Assembly (NCBI RefSeq): GCF_901000735.1
Contig: NC_081542.1
Span: 19,855,093-19,919,092, forward strand
Reading direction: 5' to 3'
DNA: 64,000 nucleotides
Source: Corylus avellana
Taxonomy: Eukaryota > Streptophyta > Magnoliopsida > Fagales > Betulaceae
A model generated the notes under the pieces. The model did not search any database, was not told where the DNA came from, and saw only the letters and a list, made by a program, of their open reading frames with translations. The position numbers and the translations under genes are program-made. Numbering within the stretch: position 1 is the first letter of the stretch; the number at the start of each line of letters is the position of its first letter. Below, in pieces: positions 23,022 through 35,890 of the stretch.

Positions 23022-25439
23022 AAGGCATACGACCAAGTGGAATGGGCTTTTCTCAAAGCCGTGATGCGTAAAATGGAGTTTCCGGAGAGCTAGATAAGGC
23101 TGATTATGAGTTGTGTTAGCTCGGTCCCCTATGCTATTCTCATAAACGGATAGCCAGCTAGACATACAAAACCCTCGAGAGGGCTTAGGTAGGGGGACCC
23201 TTTATCCCCTTACCTCTTTCTCTTATGTGCGGAGTCACTCAGTGCCTTATTGTCCCAAGCTGAGAAAAATGGGGTACTGACAGGGGTTCTTACTTCTAAA
23301 AAGGGCCCTCGGTTGAGTCACTTAGTTTTTCCTGATGATAGCTTGATATTCTGCAAAGCAAATTCTGTCGAGTGGAGAAGATTAACCAAGCTTTTAGAAA
23401 AAATGAAGCAGCCTCGGGACAAAAGCTTAACAAGGAGAAAGCATCTATCTTCTTCAGTCGAAATACAAGCCAGGAAAAGAGACAGGAAATTTCTCAACTT
23501 TCGGGACTCCAAGCTACTCAAAGCTATGAAAAGTATCTTCGGCTTCCAACCCTAGTTGGAAAATCAAGGACACTTGCTTTTCCGGGTATAAAAGACCGTG
23601 TTTGGAATTGTCTCAATAATTGGAAGACAAAGTTTCTGACGCAAGCAGGGAAAAAGATTTTAATCAAAGCAGTGGCGCAAGCCATTCCAACATATTGTAT
23701 GAGTGTCTTTCTATTGCCTGTCGCTCTCTGCAAGATATTACAAGGGCTGATGTAGCGATTCTGGTGGGGACATAAGGAGAACAATTCTAAAATACACTGG
23801 ATGAGTTGGGCAAGAATGGGTATTTCCAAGGCCCAAGGCAGTCTGGGTTTCCGTGATCAAGGAATTTTCAATAAAGCATTTCTCGCATAGCAACTTTGGC
23901 GACTGCTGCAATGCCCAGAATCTTTGGCGGGAAAAATTGTAAAAGCCAAATATTTTCCATCTTGATCCATTTTGGAAGCAAGCCTGGGCAATCGCCCCTC
24001 TTTTGTCTAGCGGAGTTTTATGGCGACTCAACCAGTCCTCAAAAATGGACTTCTATGGAGAGTTGGTAATGGGGAGGATATTCGCATATGGGGTGATAAA
24101 TGGATCCCGCAGGCAACCACGTACATGGTACAATCACCGTAGAAGATCTTCGACAGGAATGCTCATGTCTCAGATCTTATTGATCCAATCACGAGAACTT
24201 GGAAATGTGACCTTGTTACACATATCTTTCTGGAAGACGAAGCTGAGGCAATTCGAAGTATGCATATTAGTCCTTTGCCTACAAAGGACATGCTTATCTG
24301 GCTAGGTACCAAAAATGGCTGTTTCTCTATTTGAAGTGCCTACTTTTTGGAAATGGAGGGCATGGCCAAGCAAGGCAGTGGAACATCCAGAGTCATTGAA
24401 GGGATAGCATGGAAGGAGTGTTGGTCTCTTAAGATACCAAATGTGGCAAAGCTTTTTTTATGGAAAGCTTTACATAATTTGCTACCGACCAAGATGAACC
24501 TAGTAACGAAGGGAGTAGACTTGGACACTTCATGCCCTATCTGTGGTCTGGTAGATGAGACGGTGGCACACATCCTTTGGACATGCCCATCATCGAATGA
24601 TGTGTGGGGAGGCGGGCCAATTAAATTACAAAAGTGTGGTGGCGGGGGTAACAGCTTTCCAGATATATTTGAGTCAATTCGTAGCAGATGCACTACTGCG
24701 GAAATTGAACTATTTGTTGTCCTGGCAAGGAAAATTTGGTTGAAGAGGAACTCCATAATTTTTGGAGAATCTTTTCTCCATCCAACCCAGCTAGTACAAG
24801 AAGCTCAAGCATTGGTGGAAGATTTCAAAAGAGTGAACATCAAGCCACTGTGACATTACTCTTGATAGCAGATTAGAGACGGTGGTCTGGAAACCTCCAC
24901 CATGTAACATGATAAAGATGAATTGGGACGCTGGGATTCATTCTAAAGACAGATGTGTTGGTGTGGGACTTATAGTTTGAGACTCAACTGGCAAGTTTAT
25001 TGCAGCACGAAGCTTATCCCTGACTTTCAGACTGATCCAACCTTGGCTGAAGCTCTCGCAACGATATATGCTATTGTTTTCTGTAAGGAATTGGGCTTCG
25101 ACAACATTATCTTCGAAGGTGATTCTTTGCAAGTTGTCAAGGCTATTGGATCAGCAGAGTTGTGCCTTAGCAGCCATGGGCAATTCATAGAATGTATACA
25201 AAACAAGTTGCTCTCATTGGAAAACGCCAGATTCGAGCATGTAATGAGGGACGCTAATACTGCAGCACATACGCTTGCAAAATTGGCTACAACCCATGTC
25301 ACTATGTCTACTTGGTTGGGGAATGCCCCACCAAGTGTAGGTGATATTGTACGAAGGGAACAACCTATCGCCCTTCTTGTGTGATCTTTAGAAATAATGA
25401 ATATTTAAAATATTCCTTTAAAAAAAAAAAAAAAAAAAA
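23022..25439 (+). mobile_element. 5'-truncated LINE, copy B
   Basis: Same element as 7391-9808, with the same 13-bp target duplication (AGTCTCTGATAGT at 23009-23021 and from 25440) and poly(A) tail. Copy B reads through one stop that copy A has: at 24398 GAA replaces TAA, extending the zf-RVT reading frame to 24347-24853. It is still broken elsewhere. Confidence 0.88.
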
Positions 25440-26243
25440 AGTCTCTGATAGTTCATTCATTTACTCCATATAGAATCTCTCATATTTAATATTCAAATTG
25501 CTAGTAATTTGAACAAAAAGTTGTTGGAGATCTCAATTCAAATTAGAATAGACACTAATAAACAATTTAAGCAATACATTGCTTGAGACCGGGGGAGGGG
25601 GGGAGAACTACATGCCCCTCCAAGGGGCAATGTAGTCCCCAAATTTTTTTTTTAAAAAAAAAAATTATAAATTTACTCTTAAATTTTTTTAATTTTGCTC
25701 CCCTAAACTCTATTTATCTCTAAATTTTTAAATTTTGTCCCCTTAAACTCTAAATGCGAGTTTCACCCCTACTTGAGAATTTATATAAGACACACCTAAC
25801 CAAATAAATTTTGGACGGTCAATCCGGCCAATATATACAAGCAATTTAAGCAGAAAATTGCTACTCCTTATCCTCTGGATCAATTTTAGTTGGAAATGAA
25901 TGAATTGATGGGTGATGTCAGCCTCCCACGTAAGCACTTCTTATGTAATGTTGGAAGAAAGTTCTTGCACGTTTATATAGGATCCGGCTTACATGTTGTT
26001 ATTAAAATAACATCATATATGTTATAGTTTAATCAACGGTCAAGATTGAATTTTAAAGTTGACTTCCTTTTAGAAGCATTTAATAGAAGAGAGAAAATGA
26101 AAAGAGATTTTGAGAAATTCAATCTTGATCGTTGATTAAACTACAGCATACATGCTATTATTTTAATAACAGCATGTAAGTTAAATTCGTTTATATATAC
26201 TCCCTCTCCTGCAGGCCGGCCGGCTGTAAGGTTGAGTATATCA
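25440..26243 (+). promoter_or_regulatory. P2 upstream region, left part, copy B (with MITE at 25980-26187)
   Basis: Counterpart of 9822-10612. It contains the same 208-bp MITE with CGTTTATATA on both sides and is broken at 26244 by the CACTA left end. The right part of the same upstream region resumes at 34282 after the complete CACTA. Confidence 0.65.
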
Positions 26244-28419
26244 CACTACAAGAATTTAGGTCTTTAAGGGCGACTTTGAGTGGACGCTAAAAGTCCTAAA
26301 GTGGACGTTGTTGACAACAGCGTCGACTTTTGGACGCTAAAGGGGTGAACGCTAATAGTCCGACCCTAATGATCAAATGTGTGATTATCAGTGTCCACTT
26401 ATAGTCAACGCTAATGATCACTTTTAGCGTCGACAAAGTGGACGCTAAAAGTCTTAATTTTTTATCCTAAAGCTGATGTCAACAGAAGGCATAGTCGACG
26501 CTGATAATCAACCATTAGTGTTCACTCAAAGTGGATGCTGATAGTTAACCATTAGTGTCCACTTTGGGTGGACGCTAATGGTCATAAATTTTTTTTAAAA
26601 AAAAATTAACTATCAGCGTCCAAACTGGAGTGGACGCTGATACTTAATATTAGCGTCCACTTTGTGGACGCTAATAGTCAAAAAAAAAAAAAAAATTGAC
26701 TATCAGCGTTCAAACTGGAGTGGACGCTAATGGTCCTAAAAAATTAAAAAAATAATTGACTATTAGCGTCCAATTTTAATGGTCCAAAATAAATTTAAAA
26801 AATAATTGACTATTAGCGTCCAAACTGGAGTGGACACTGATGGTGAACCATTAGCGTCCACTTTCTAATGGTCCTAAAATTTTTTTTAAAAAAAAAATTG
26901 ACTATCACCGTCTCTGATTAATTCTGCGTTGCTGCGATCGATCGCACACAATGTGCGCTCGATCGCAATACCAGTAGGTTTTTGACCTTTTGCGCTCAAA
27001 CGCACATTGGGCTTGCGATCGATCGCGGAACCAGAAGGTTTTTGACCTTTTGCGATCGATCGCATAACCATCATGAAAACATTACAAACACAATCAACTG
27101 TGGCTGAAAACATAAGTGCTGTCACCAATCCAGCAACAACAAATTTATCTTATTTAAAATAATTTATAGTGCCAAAATTGTATAGAAGCTAACATGCCAA
27201 AAAGCTGCTAACTTACATTCTGAAACTCATACAACAACCCAATTCCAAAACATGATGTTTAGCATGTTCACCCAAAGACATAATTTTGTAAACAACAAAC
27301 CATTAGTTATATCTACTATTTTATGGTACCAAAATAAGCCAAATTAAAGTCGAATCTAACAATATGATCGACAGATATATAACAGGACCAGATTGACAGT
27401 AAAGTGACCAAACTCAGTTGAACAGGAAATATTAAAGCTGTACTAGGTTCATTGCTAGGAAATATTGAACAGGAAATATCATTGCTATCAGGCCAACCAC
27501 AGAAGCTGTACCCTCTGGCAAGGATAAGTATGCCTGCAAAACAAGAGCATACCCATGTTAATAATGCCAATAAGTCAAAGACACTCAAAACCATAAGAAT
27601 CCATAAGTTACACAATTAGAGCTAAAAAACTTGCAGAAGACCACACATATGGACCATATTTTTGGAGCACATACGTATCATGAATCTCTTGACTCGTTGA
27701 CAATAAAATAATGGATAGAGCAGTACAAAGCCATTGAAAAGAATAAGCTAAGCCAAAACTCCAACTGCAGAATTAATCTCCAAAAGTCAATTCATGTCAC
27801 CTACCTTCTTAATTAGGCATCCAAGTTTTGCCCAAATTACTTACATATGCAAACTAGTTTCATTTCTGAATTTAAGATCAAATTCCATACAAATCTATTA
27901 ACTTTAGTTATCAAGAATCTCACCAGAACTAACAACTAAAACTAGAAGAAATTATTTAACTGAATGACAAACCCGCTCCAAACTATCTAATAACTAGGAT
28001 GCAAAATAAACTATTTTCTGCCAAGAGGTTTAGTAGATTCAATCATCCAGCTTGCAATTAATAGAAGTAAATGAGCACTATGACCCTTATTCAAATCTAT
28101 AAGAATGCATTCAACTCCAACAAATCTTTTGGAGTTGTTTTCATCTAATGGTTACAAATAAATAAACAAATAACGAGTCAGATAGGTATTAATTAAGTTA
28201 TAGGAAAAGTAGAGGAAAAAAAAAACTTGTTTAGGATCCAAGAGAACATGTTTATTGATTTGGAATGTGCATCAATTCCTAGTTCTAGGTTGAATGTCAA
28301 AGCATATTTGATTACCTAATCCATATTGAAAAAGGATCTCTCTGCCCAAATTGTTTCCTTCTGCTGAAAAATAAAGAAAGAAAAATGATTGTTTTGGATA
28401 ACAAAGCTAACATTCCAGC

Positions 28420-29127
28420 TCAAATTGGCTTGAAATGCGATGCTCAAACTCCTCCACAACCTTACTTAGCACAAATTCAACCAACTGTTTCATGCAGAGG
28501 AGCAATATTAACTCACAAATAAGTAGTAGCAATAGTATCTGTAATGGGATAAGTAACAAATTGAAAAGGGCAATCGGGCTTTTTCAACTAGTGAATTGAG
28601 TGGAACTACATAATGTAAAAAAATTACTAAAAATCTATCCAAAGTAGGTTCATAGTTTATGTCCTTGCACACTGATACACATGGTACCATTTGTAGTAGG
28701 CCCAGCTTGATCAGCAAATTATTCTTAGCTAAGTTCACCAATTTAACAGCAGCTTGTACATTTTAATCCTTACCATTGGAACTTCATCAGGCTTCTTATC
28801 CAATAGAACCGCACGAACTAGCATACTCAAGGAACCATTAGGAGGCTGCAAGTAAAAATCCAACAAAATTCAAGCATCTTCAGTTAATTTGGCAAAGTAA
28901 ATATATAAAAAGCCTAAAAAGAAAAAGTTAAGCTTACCAACCATTTTATTAAAATCAATGTCTGAGGACAGCACATTCAAAGATTTTTCACTCGTTGAGG
29001 AGTTCCTTGACAAGGAATTCGTGAAGGGCTCCGAATTTTTCCTCACAAAAGATTTTGCTGACACGGTTGGCTTCACATTTCCACCAAATTTCCATACCCC
29101 ATTTCCCCCAGTTTGTTTCCATTCGCT
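28420..29127 (-). pseudogene. Captured kinesin-14 exon fragments, copy B
   Basis: Same three exon-like pieces as 12820-13527 at an offset of 15600, with the same splice signals and no added stop within them. Pieces lie near 29127-28940, 28845-28769 and 28499-28420. Confidence 0.62.
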
Positions 29128-30140
29128 GTAGGATTTAAGCTCATAAATCAAGCATGGGATCAAATCAAGTTTGAGAAAGTAAATATGCGGCTGTTTTGTA
29201 GCACATGTTATATGCCAAATTGTGTTCATATGAAAATCAGTACCATTAGCATTGAGATTATAACCGAGATCCAAAGATTAGAATCACCAAAGGCATTGGA
29301 TATGGCACATAGAAAGGATTTATCTTAAAGATGCCTTAACTTTCTTCTTCTACAAGAGATGACATAATTTGTGTAAGAATGACAGATAAAACTAATGAGA
29401 CACTGAAAATTACCAGTGATAGAACGAACAATATAATGAAAAGAAACCGAGTGTTTACATTATTAATTTCAGCTAGAGTTCATGCCAATATGTTCTAAAT
29501 ATTACCTTACAACCTTACACTTGGCACTATACTTGCAATCAAAATCTTTCTTCCTCACTCAATCTGTATTTATTGAGCTCTACTTCTTTCTTCGATAAAT
29601 TCGGATACTCAAGCCATTTTATCATAATAGCGTTAAGCATAATTGAAGTTAAAATTGGGATAAACCAATACAAGAACCATACCGATACCCATTAAACTAC
29701 CACAAGTGGTTCAGGCAGATTAGTGGGAATTGGTAAGACTCTATGTGCATAAGGCCATACTTCTTCATTTGATGAAAACATGTAAAAACAAGAAGACTGC
29801 ATACCTTCATTTCTCTATAGGTACATTACAAAGTGCTAAAGGAGAAACTACCCAAGTACAAAGAATCCATGATTTCACCAATTCTCAAGTCCTATAATTT
29901 TCTATACTTAAATATACAAATGATAAGCATCTTGGAGCCGAACATAAATATTTGCTAGTTCCAATTTCACATTTCAGTTTTGAGTTGCTACATGCTGCAT
30001 AAACCTCAAATTTGCTAACTCATTCTACATACAAATCATCAAAAATCAATACCTACGGCAGAGACTTCATTCCAACCAAATTTAAAATAACAAACTTGGC
30101 GATGAAATCTCACACATGCAGTAAAAAAGCATACACTTTT

Positions 30141-30770
30141 CTATTTTTCCACAAAAGTCTCGACATCTTCGAACCATTGGATAAGTTCAGTTCTATCCTT
30201 CTTCATCATATATTCATGCAAGAAAACAGAGAGTTCATGGTTTACCCCCCTTGCCTCTAAGTACTTCTTTAGTGCCTTCTGAATCTTAGCATCCAATTTC
30301 CTGTAAACAACAAACACGAGTCACACAAAGCCACTGCCAATCCAAAAGCCCCAAAACTTAAAACACCCATATAAGCTCTAGAAGAAAACATGAGTTTTTA
30401 AGATTCTACAAAATTCAGTCCTAATCTTGCCAATGTGAGGTCAAACCAGACAAAAAATTTCCAACAAATAAATGAACAAACAATGTCTATAATTATCCTA
30501 CCTAAAATCAGGTCCCATGTAAGGCCTAGCCAGCATTCCATCGCGCCTAAGCATATAAACTTTCTGAACCTCCAACAAATCCGGCCAAGCGGGGCACAAA
30601 AACTCCAATTCATCACCGCCATCGTCCCTGGAGATATCAACAAGCAAGCTAAGGTGAAGGCGCATATCTACCCCAGAGCTGTCATCTCCAAGCTTAGGAA
30701 CAAGTTCGCACCCATCAAACATAGTGGCCTCTATTTTGATACTCTCAGCATCTCCAAATTTCCCTCTCAT
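30141..30770 (-). pseudogene. Captured MAM33/p32 C-terminal exons, copy B
   Basis: Counterpart of 14544-15173 at an offset of 15597. Exon A ends at the donor next to 30504 and exon B covers 30300-30141. One residue differs (DDGGDELE against DDGSDELE). The reading frame and splice sites are intact in both copies. Confidence 0.78.
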
Positions 30771-31329
30771 CGTGATCCATTGCTCACCCAGTCGATCTCC
30801 CTCTCTCTCTCTCTCCCTCTTTCAGCTTCTCAGCAAAGCCTTGTATGAAAGCTTTCGTCGGTCAAAGTTTGGGAGAGCAGCGGTAGAGAGATCAAGAGTG
30901 AGAGTGAGAGTGATGAGGGAGGTGAGTGAGAGGGGTGTTAGGGATTTTGGTGTTTTGAAGGTTTGGGGGACGCGGCTCCGAAAATTTCAGATACCCCGCC
31001 AGTGGATAGAGCTTTATTTTTCGCACTCAATAGCGGCGACCTTAGTCGCCCTTAATGAGCCTCAATTTTTTTTTTTTTTAAAAAAAATTATACTTATAAT
31101 TTTTTAATTTTTATTTATTTTTGTTTTTCTTTATTTTCTCTTGTAATATGTTTTTATTATTATAATATTAACTAATAATTTCCATTTAATAAATTTTTAC
31201 GATAAAGATCACTAAGTTGATATTTATCTTATAATTAATTATAAGATCAATATAAAATCCAAAGATAATATAAGATTAATATAACTAATGCACTAAGATA
31301 ATATAAAAAGCTTATAGTTCAATTGAACC

Positions 31330-31900
31330 TTCAATTGTATCCAGTTTGATCGATCAATTGATCTTATCATGATCAATCTAACTAATTCACTAGGATCAAT
31401 CGAATGTTTGATCGATCAATTTATTTTATTACGATTAATCGAACTAATTCATTATAATCGATTGGATTTTTGATCAGATGTTTGATCCTATCACGATCAA
31501 TCGAACTAATTCACTATGATCGATCAGATGTTTGATCGATCATTTGATCCTATCACAATAAATCGAACTAATTCACTAGGATTGATCGGATGTTCGATCA
31601 AACATTTGATCCTATCACGATCAATCGAACTAATTCATTAAGATCGATCGGATGTTTGATCGATCATTTGATCCTATTACGATCAATCGAACTAATTCAT
31701 TAAGATCGATCGAATATTTGATTGATCATTTGATCCTATCACGATTAATCAAATTAATTCAGTAGAATCGATCGGATGTTTGATCGATCATTTGATCCTA
31801 TTACGATTAATCGAATTAATTCAATTTCAATTGTTTCAATCATTTGATCTTATCACGATCAATCAAACTAATTCATTATGATTTATTGGATATTCAATCA
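31330..31900. repeat. 62-bp tandem array, copy B
   Basis: Counterpart of 15730-16300 with the same 62-bp period and GATCGATC-rich unit. A few single-base changes separate the copies. Confidence 0.82.
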
Positions 31901-32195
31901 AACCTTCAATTTCAATTATTTTAACTTTGATCGATCATGTGATCCTATCATGATCGATCGAACAAATGCACTAGGACCAAACGGATGTTTGAACGAACCT
32001 TTAATTTATTTGAAGTTTGATCGATCATTTGATCCTATCACGATCGATCGAATATTTGATAATTTATATAAAATAAATAATGACATATTATCAGAGGTAA
32101 ATTTTTGGGAAATAACATTTTAACGCCAAATCTTAATGGAAGGAGATATTGCATCAAATTATATGTTCGATGAGTCAAATATTAAATATGTTTTT

Positions 32196-32819
32196 ACTAT
32201 TAAAATATTAACAACAAATTTAAAGTAAATAAATTTTTAGTATAAAAGATCATTAATGTGATATTTATCTTATAATTCATTATTAGCTTAAATTTTTAAG
32301 ATATATAGTAATTTAACATTTTAACGCCAAACCCGAATGGAGGGGGATCTTGCATCAAATTCGATGTTCGAAGGGTGAAATTTTCTTGAACTTCTCACTA
32401 TTGATCTAACTAATATATAAAGATAATAAAAAATCCAAAGAGTTTAATAGATCATTTGATCGCATTACTATTGATCGGACTAATGTACTAGTATCGATCA
32501 GAATTGATCTTATCAGATGTTCGATTGAACTTTCAATCATGTCAAATTCTATCAATTGTATCACGATCAATATACCTAATACACTAATATAATATAAAAT
32601 GCTTAGAGTTGAACTGAATGTTCGATCGAACTAATTTTTCATTTTTTATTAGACTTGAATTGAATGCTTACAGTTTAATTTTCATTTTCTAAAACGAAAA
32701 ATTAATTTTAATTTTATAAAAGTTTTGAGGATATAAAGGATATTTTATCCTTTTTAATTTTCAATTGAACCTATAATCTTTTAGCTTTATTTGTTTTTTA
32801 CTTTTTATTTTTATTTTTT
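32196..32819. other. CACTA interior without recognised content
   Basis: AT-rich sequence with scattered GATCGATC-like words and a partial internal repeat of the ATTTTAACGCCAAA segment (32118 and 32311). I see no coding exon. This stretch is present only in copy B because copy A is interrupted by the LINE and the gap. Confidence 0.5.
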
Positions 32820-34030
32820 TACAAGCTCTTTAGCGTCCACTCTAGTGGACACTAATACTCACTTTTCATTGTCCACTTTCAAAGTGGACACTAATACTCA
32901 CTTTCAGCGTCCACTTTAAGTGGACGCTATTGAGCTTTGATTTTAATTTTTTTTTTTTTTTGCAAGCTCTTTAGCGTCCACTCTAGTGGAGGCTAATACT
33001 CACTTTTCTGAAAGTGGACGCTAATAATCCACTTTCAGCGTCCACTTTGAGTGGACGCTATTGAGCTTTGATTTTAATTTTAATTTTTTATTTTTTTGCA
33101 AGCTCTTTAGCGTCCACTCGAGTGGACACTAATACTCACTTTTCAGTGTCCACTTTCAAAGTGGACGCTAATACTCACTTTCAGCGTTCACTTTAAGTGG
33201 ACGCTATTGAGCTTTGATTTTAATTTTAATTTTAATTTTTTATTTTTTTGCAAGCTCTTTAGCGTCTACTCGAGTGGACGCTAATACTCACTTTTCAGCG
33301 TCCACTTTCAAAGTGGACGCTAATAATACACTTTTAGCGTCCACTTTGAGTGGACGCTATTGAGCTTTTGATTTTAATTTTTTTTTTTTTTTACAAGCTC
33401 TTTAGCGTCCACTCAAGTGGACGCTAATACTCACTTTTCAGCGTCCAATTTCAAAGTGGACGCTAATACTCACTTTCGGCGTCCACTTAAAGTGGACGCT
33501 ATTGAGCTTTGATTTTTATTTTTTATTTTTTTGCAAGCTCTTTAGAGTGGACGCTAATACTCACTTTTCAGCGTTCACTTTAAAAGTGGATGCTAATAAT
33601 ACACTTTCAGTGTCCACTTTGAGTGGACGCTATTGAGCTTTGATTTTAATTTTTTGTTTTTTTTTACAAGCTCTTTAGAGTGGACGCTAATACTCACTTT
33701 TCAGCGTCCAATTTCAAAGTGGACGCTAATACTCACTTTCAGCGTCCACTTAAAGTGGACGCTATTGAGCTTTGATTTTTATTTTTTATTTTTTTGCAAG
33801 CTCTTTAGAGTGGACGCTAATACTCACTTTTCACCGTTCACTTTAAAAGTGGATGCTAATAATACACTTTCAGTGTCCACTTTGAGTGGACGCTATTGAG
33901 CTTTGATTTTAATTTTTAATTTTTAATTTTTTTTTAATTTTTTTTCAAGCTCTTTGGCGTCCACTCTAGTTGACGCTAATACTCACTTTTCAGCGTCCAC
34001 TTTCAAAGTGGACGCTAATAGTAGTTTTTG
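32820..34030. repeat. Nine-unit tandem array of the CACTA right subterminal region
   Basis: The word CAAGCTCTTT starts units near 32822, 32963, 33099, 33251, 33394, 33534, 33667, 33797 and 33946, spaced 130-152 bp. Each unit contains inverted GTCCACT/AGTGGAC pairs forming several short hairpins and ends with ACGCTATTGAGCTTTGATTT and a T-rich spacer. From 34030 to 34265 single motifs continue with GGGGCGACTT words. This is an amplified subterminal repeat rather than a gene. Confidence 0.85.
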
Positions 34031-34281
34031 TCACCCCTAATAGTTTTTCCGCCTCTGGGATAATTCCTGCTATTATATTAGCGTCGACTTATTAGCGTCG
34101 ACTGGAAAGTGGACGCTAATATATATCTTTTGGGTCGACTATTAGCGCTCACTTCAATGTGGACGCTAATACTCAACTATTAGGGGCGACTTTCAAAAGT
34201 TGACGCTAATAGGTAAGCATTAGCGTCGACTTCACAATCTCCCCTAATAAGTCGCCCCTGATGAGTAGATTTCTTGTAATG

Positions 34282-34925
34282 TAACAACTAATTAATTACC
34301 AAATACAAAGATTTGAGTGTCAAAAATTAATTCCCGTTTCCTTTGGCTAGCTGCTCAACTGGCTTAATTTGATAATAAGTTTTCCTCCAGCATCTCTAAT
34401 AAATTCTCGGCATATATAATTGTGCCCTTAGTTAGCATTTTTCTCATTACATTTAATATTCTTTAATTACTTAACAATAACCGAAGTTCCTAACATTCTT
34501 TTCCTTTCTTGTACCCATAAATCATATGTTTGATATTCGGCATAATTGTGGCAGAAACATGTCATTGGAGGTGCGACATCTTGCACTCACGGTCCGATCT
34601 CCATCACCTCAGTGGTGATTGGCCGTAGGGGTGTTAGATGTTGCACCAGGGCATTAGATATACCAGCGATTGGCTACAAAGCTGAGATATCTAACACTTT
34701 TTATTGTTAGTGACCTCCATTTCATGAGGCGTGATTCACAGCCAATTAAACTACCATCTATGAATGATTTAATTACCATACTTGTATTTACTCACATATC
34801 CTATAAATAGGAATTTTTGTTTTGTAGACGATAAAGTTAATAAGACCACAACTCTAGGTGGATGTAGGTGCATGTCTAACACCAAACCATTCATAAATTT
34901 ATGGGTAGAATTTGATTACGATGCT
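34282..34925 (+). promoter_or_regulatory. P2 upstream region, right part, without a gene
   Basis: This continues the upstream copy cut at 10612/26243 and matches 469-1130 upstream of gene 1, including AATACAAAGATTTGAGTGTC. Similarity stops at about 34925, just short of where the ankyrin start codon would follow. An (AT)n tract and the next module come instead, so the promoter has no gene. Confidence 0.65.
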
Positions 34926-34981
34926 TGACCGTTATTTATATATAATATGGTTTTGTTTTTTTTATTTATTTTTGGTTTTGC

Positions 34982-34983
<2 letters not shown>

Positions 34984-35020
<37 letters not shown>
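34984..35020. repeat. (AT)n microsatellite
   Basis: About 37 bp of uninterrupted AT dinucleotides at the boundary between the P2 and P3 modules. Confidence 0.95.
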
Positions 35021-35022
<2 letters not shown>

Positions 35023-35024
35023 TA

Positions 35025-35890
35025 TTGGCACTTCCGAATCTTTAATTATGATGTTAAATTTTTGAATTTGGGGTTGGCGACTGGCGAGGGGTGTTATTAT
35101 CGTCTTACTATACATTTAAGGTTTGCATTGTACACAAAGATTCAAAAAGATGATCACATGGAGGGCAGTTGTCGTTTCAGCGGTATATTTATCACGTTGG
35201 ATCTGATTTTGTTTTTGAGAGGTGTTATTGTCGTCTCATATGATGCATTGATTATTGTTTAATGTGCATTTATTATTTTAGTACATGCCAACTGGCGAGG
35301 GGCTGGACTTTCTCCTCTTCAGAATGTCAATTAATTCTTTTTTTTTTGAGAAGGAATGTGAATTAATTCCAGGAGCTATGTTATTGCGTGTTTAGATTGC
35401 TAATAATTTAAATAAGGACACAAATTTTTTTTTCAAACTAGTTTAAAAGAAATTTTCTTCAACCAACTCAAATAAGCGACAAGTGTCATTCAACATTATT
35501 GAATTTTTTAAAAATTAATATTTGGATTCTTAGATTAATTGAATGACAATAAATGACGCTTAAAATATTAAAAAAACATGTGAGAGATGACACTTGTTAC
35601 TTATTGGAGTGGGTTGAAGGAAATTTCCTCCAAACCAGTTTAGAGGAAATTTCTATCCTTTAAATAATAAGTATCGAAGTTTCATAAGGTTTATTTATTT
35701 ATTTTGGTTATTTTAGTGTTTTTTTGATTTTACATAGATATTATTTTTAAAAAGGCAGAAAAACACCTTACTTCACTGGTCCCTCGGGAAAAGAAAAAAA
35801 AAAAGTAAAAATTAATATTCACATATGACGGGTCCACAAAGAGAATAGTAAGAAAACATAAGAAGAAACGGTAGCATTCCTCAAGATTTA
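35025..35890 (+). repeat. Distal part of the third upstream module, with a hairpin MITE
   Basis: This matches 6470-6617 and 7000-7380 without the MITE and LINE found there, giving the empty sites for both. A hairpin MITE of its own lies at about 35430-35650: the left arm has TTCTTCAACCAACTC and GACAAGTGTCAT, the right arm reversed has TTCCTTCAACCCACTC and AACAAGTGTCAT. No gene was seen. Confidence 0.6.
35430..35650. mobile_element. Hairpin MITE, about 220 bp
   Basis: Imperfect inverted arms of about 55 bp surround a short AT-rich loop. It is absent from the related region at 7000-7380. The boundaries are approximate and no target duplication was assigned. Confidence 0.6.

Larger units (their letters stand above)
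22444..32195 (+). repeat. Near-identical second copy of 6813-16600 (copy B)
   Basis: Positions 22444 onward match 6813 onward at an offset of 15631, drifting to 15595 by the end through small indels. Differences are scattered single bases and homopolymer changes. Copy B continues at 32195 where copy A has a LINE. The same truncated LINE, MITE and CACTA with identical junctions are in both copies. It starts directly after the gap, so an unmerged overlapping contig or haplotype is more likely than a real tandem duplication. Confidence 0.9.
26244..34281. mobile_element. Complete 8.0-kb gene-carrying CACTA element (copy B)
   Basis: The left end CACTACAAGAATTT is at 26244 and the right end TTCTTGTAATG closes at 34281, a near-perfect inverted end with one change (CACTA to CATTA). 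The flanks are TCA before and TAA after. The uninterrupted relative at 462-480 reads GTATCACAACTAATT, so the 3-bp duplication was TCA and has since mutated on the right. Inside are subterminal GTGGACGCTAA repeats at both ends, kinesin-14 and MAM33 exon fragments on the minus strand, a 62-bp tandem array and a nine-unit array. No transposase was found, so it would need one in trans. Confidence 0.85.

Noticed and set aside
30435..31107. Plus-strand ORFs of 127-137 residues over the MAM33 fragment
   Set aside because: They are antisense to exons with matching splice sites and family motifs, and include a CT-rich low-complexity run.
32820..34030. CRISPR-like or satellite array
   Set aside because: Units are long, hairpin-rich and built of the same motif as the CACTA subterminal repeats, next to a CACTA end.
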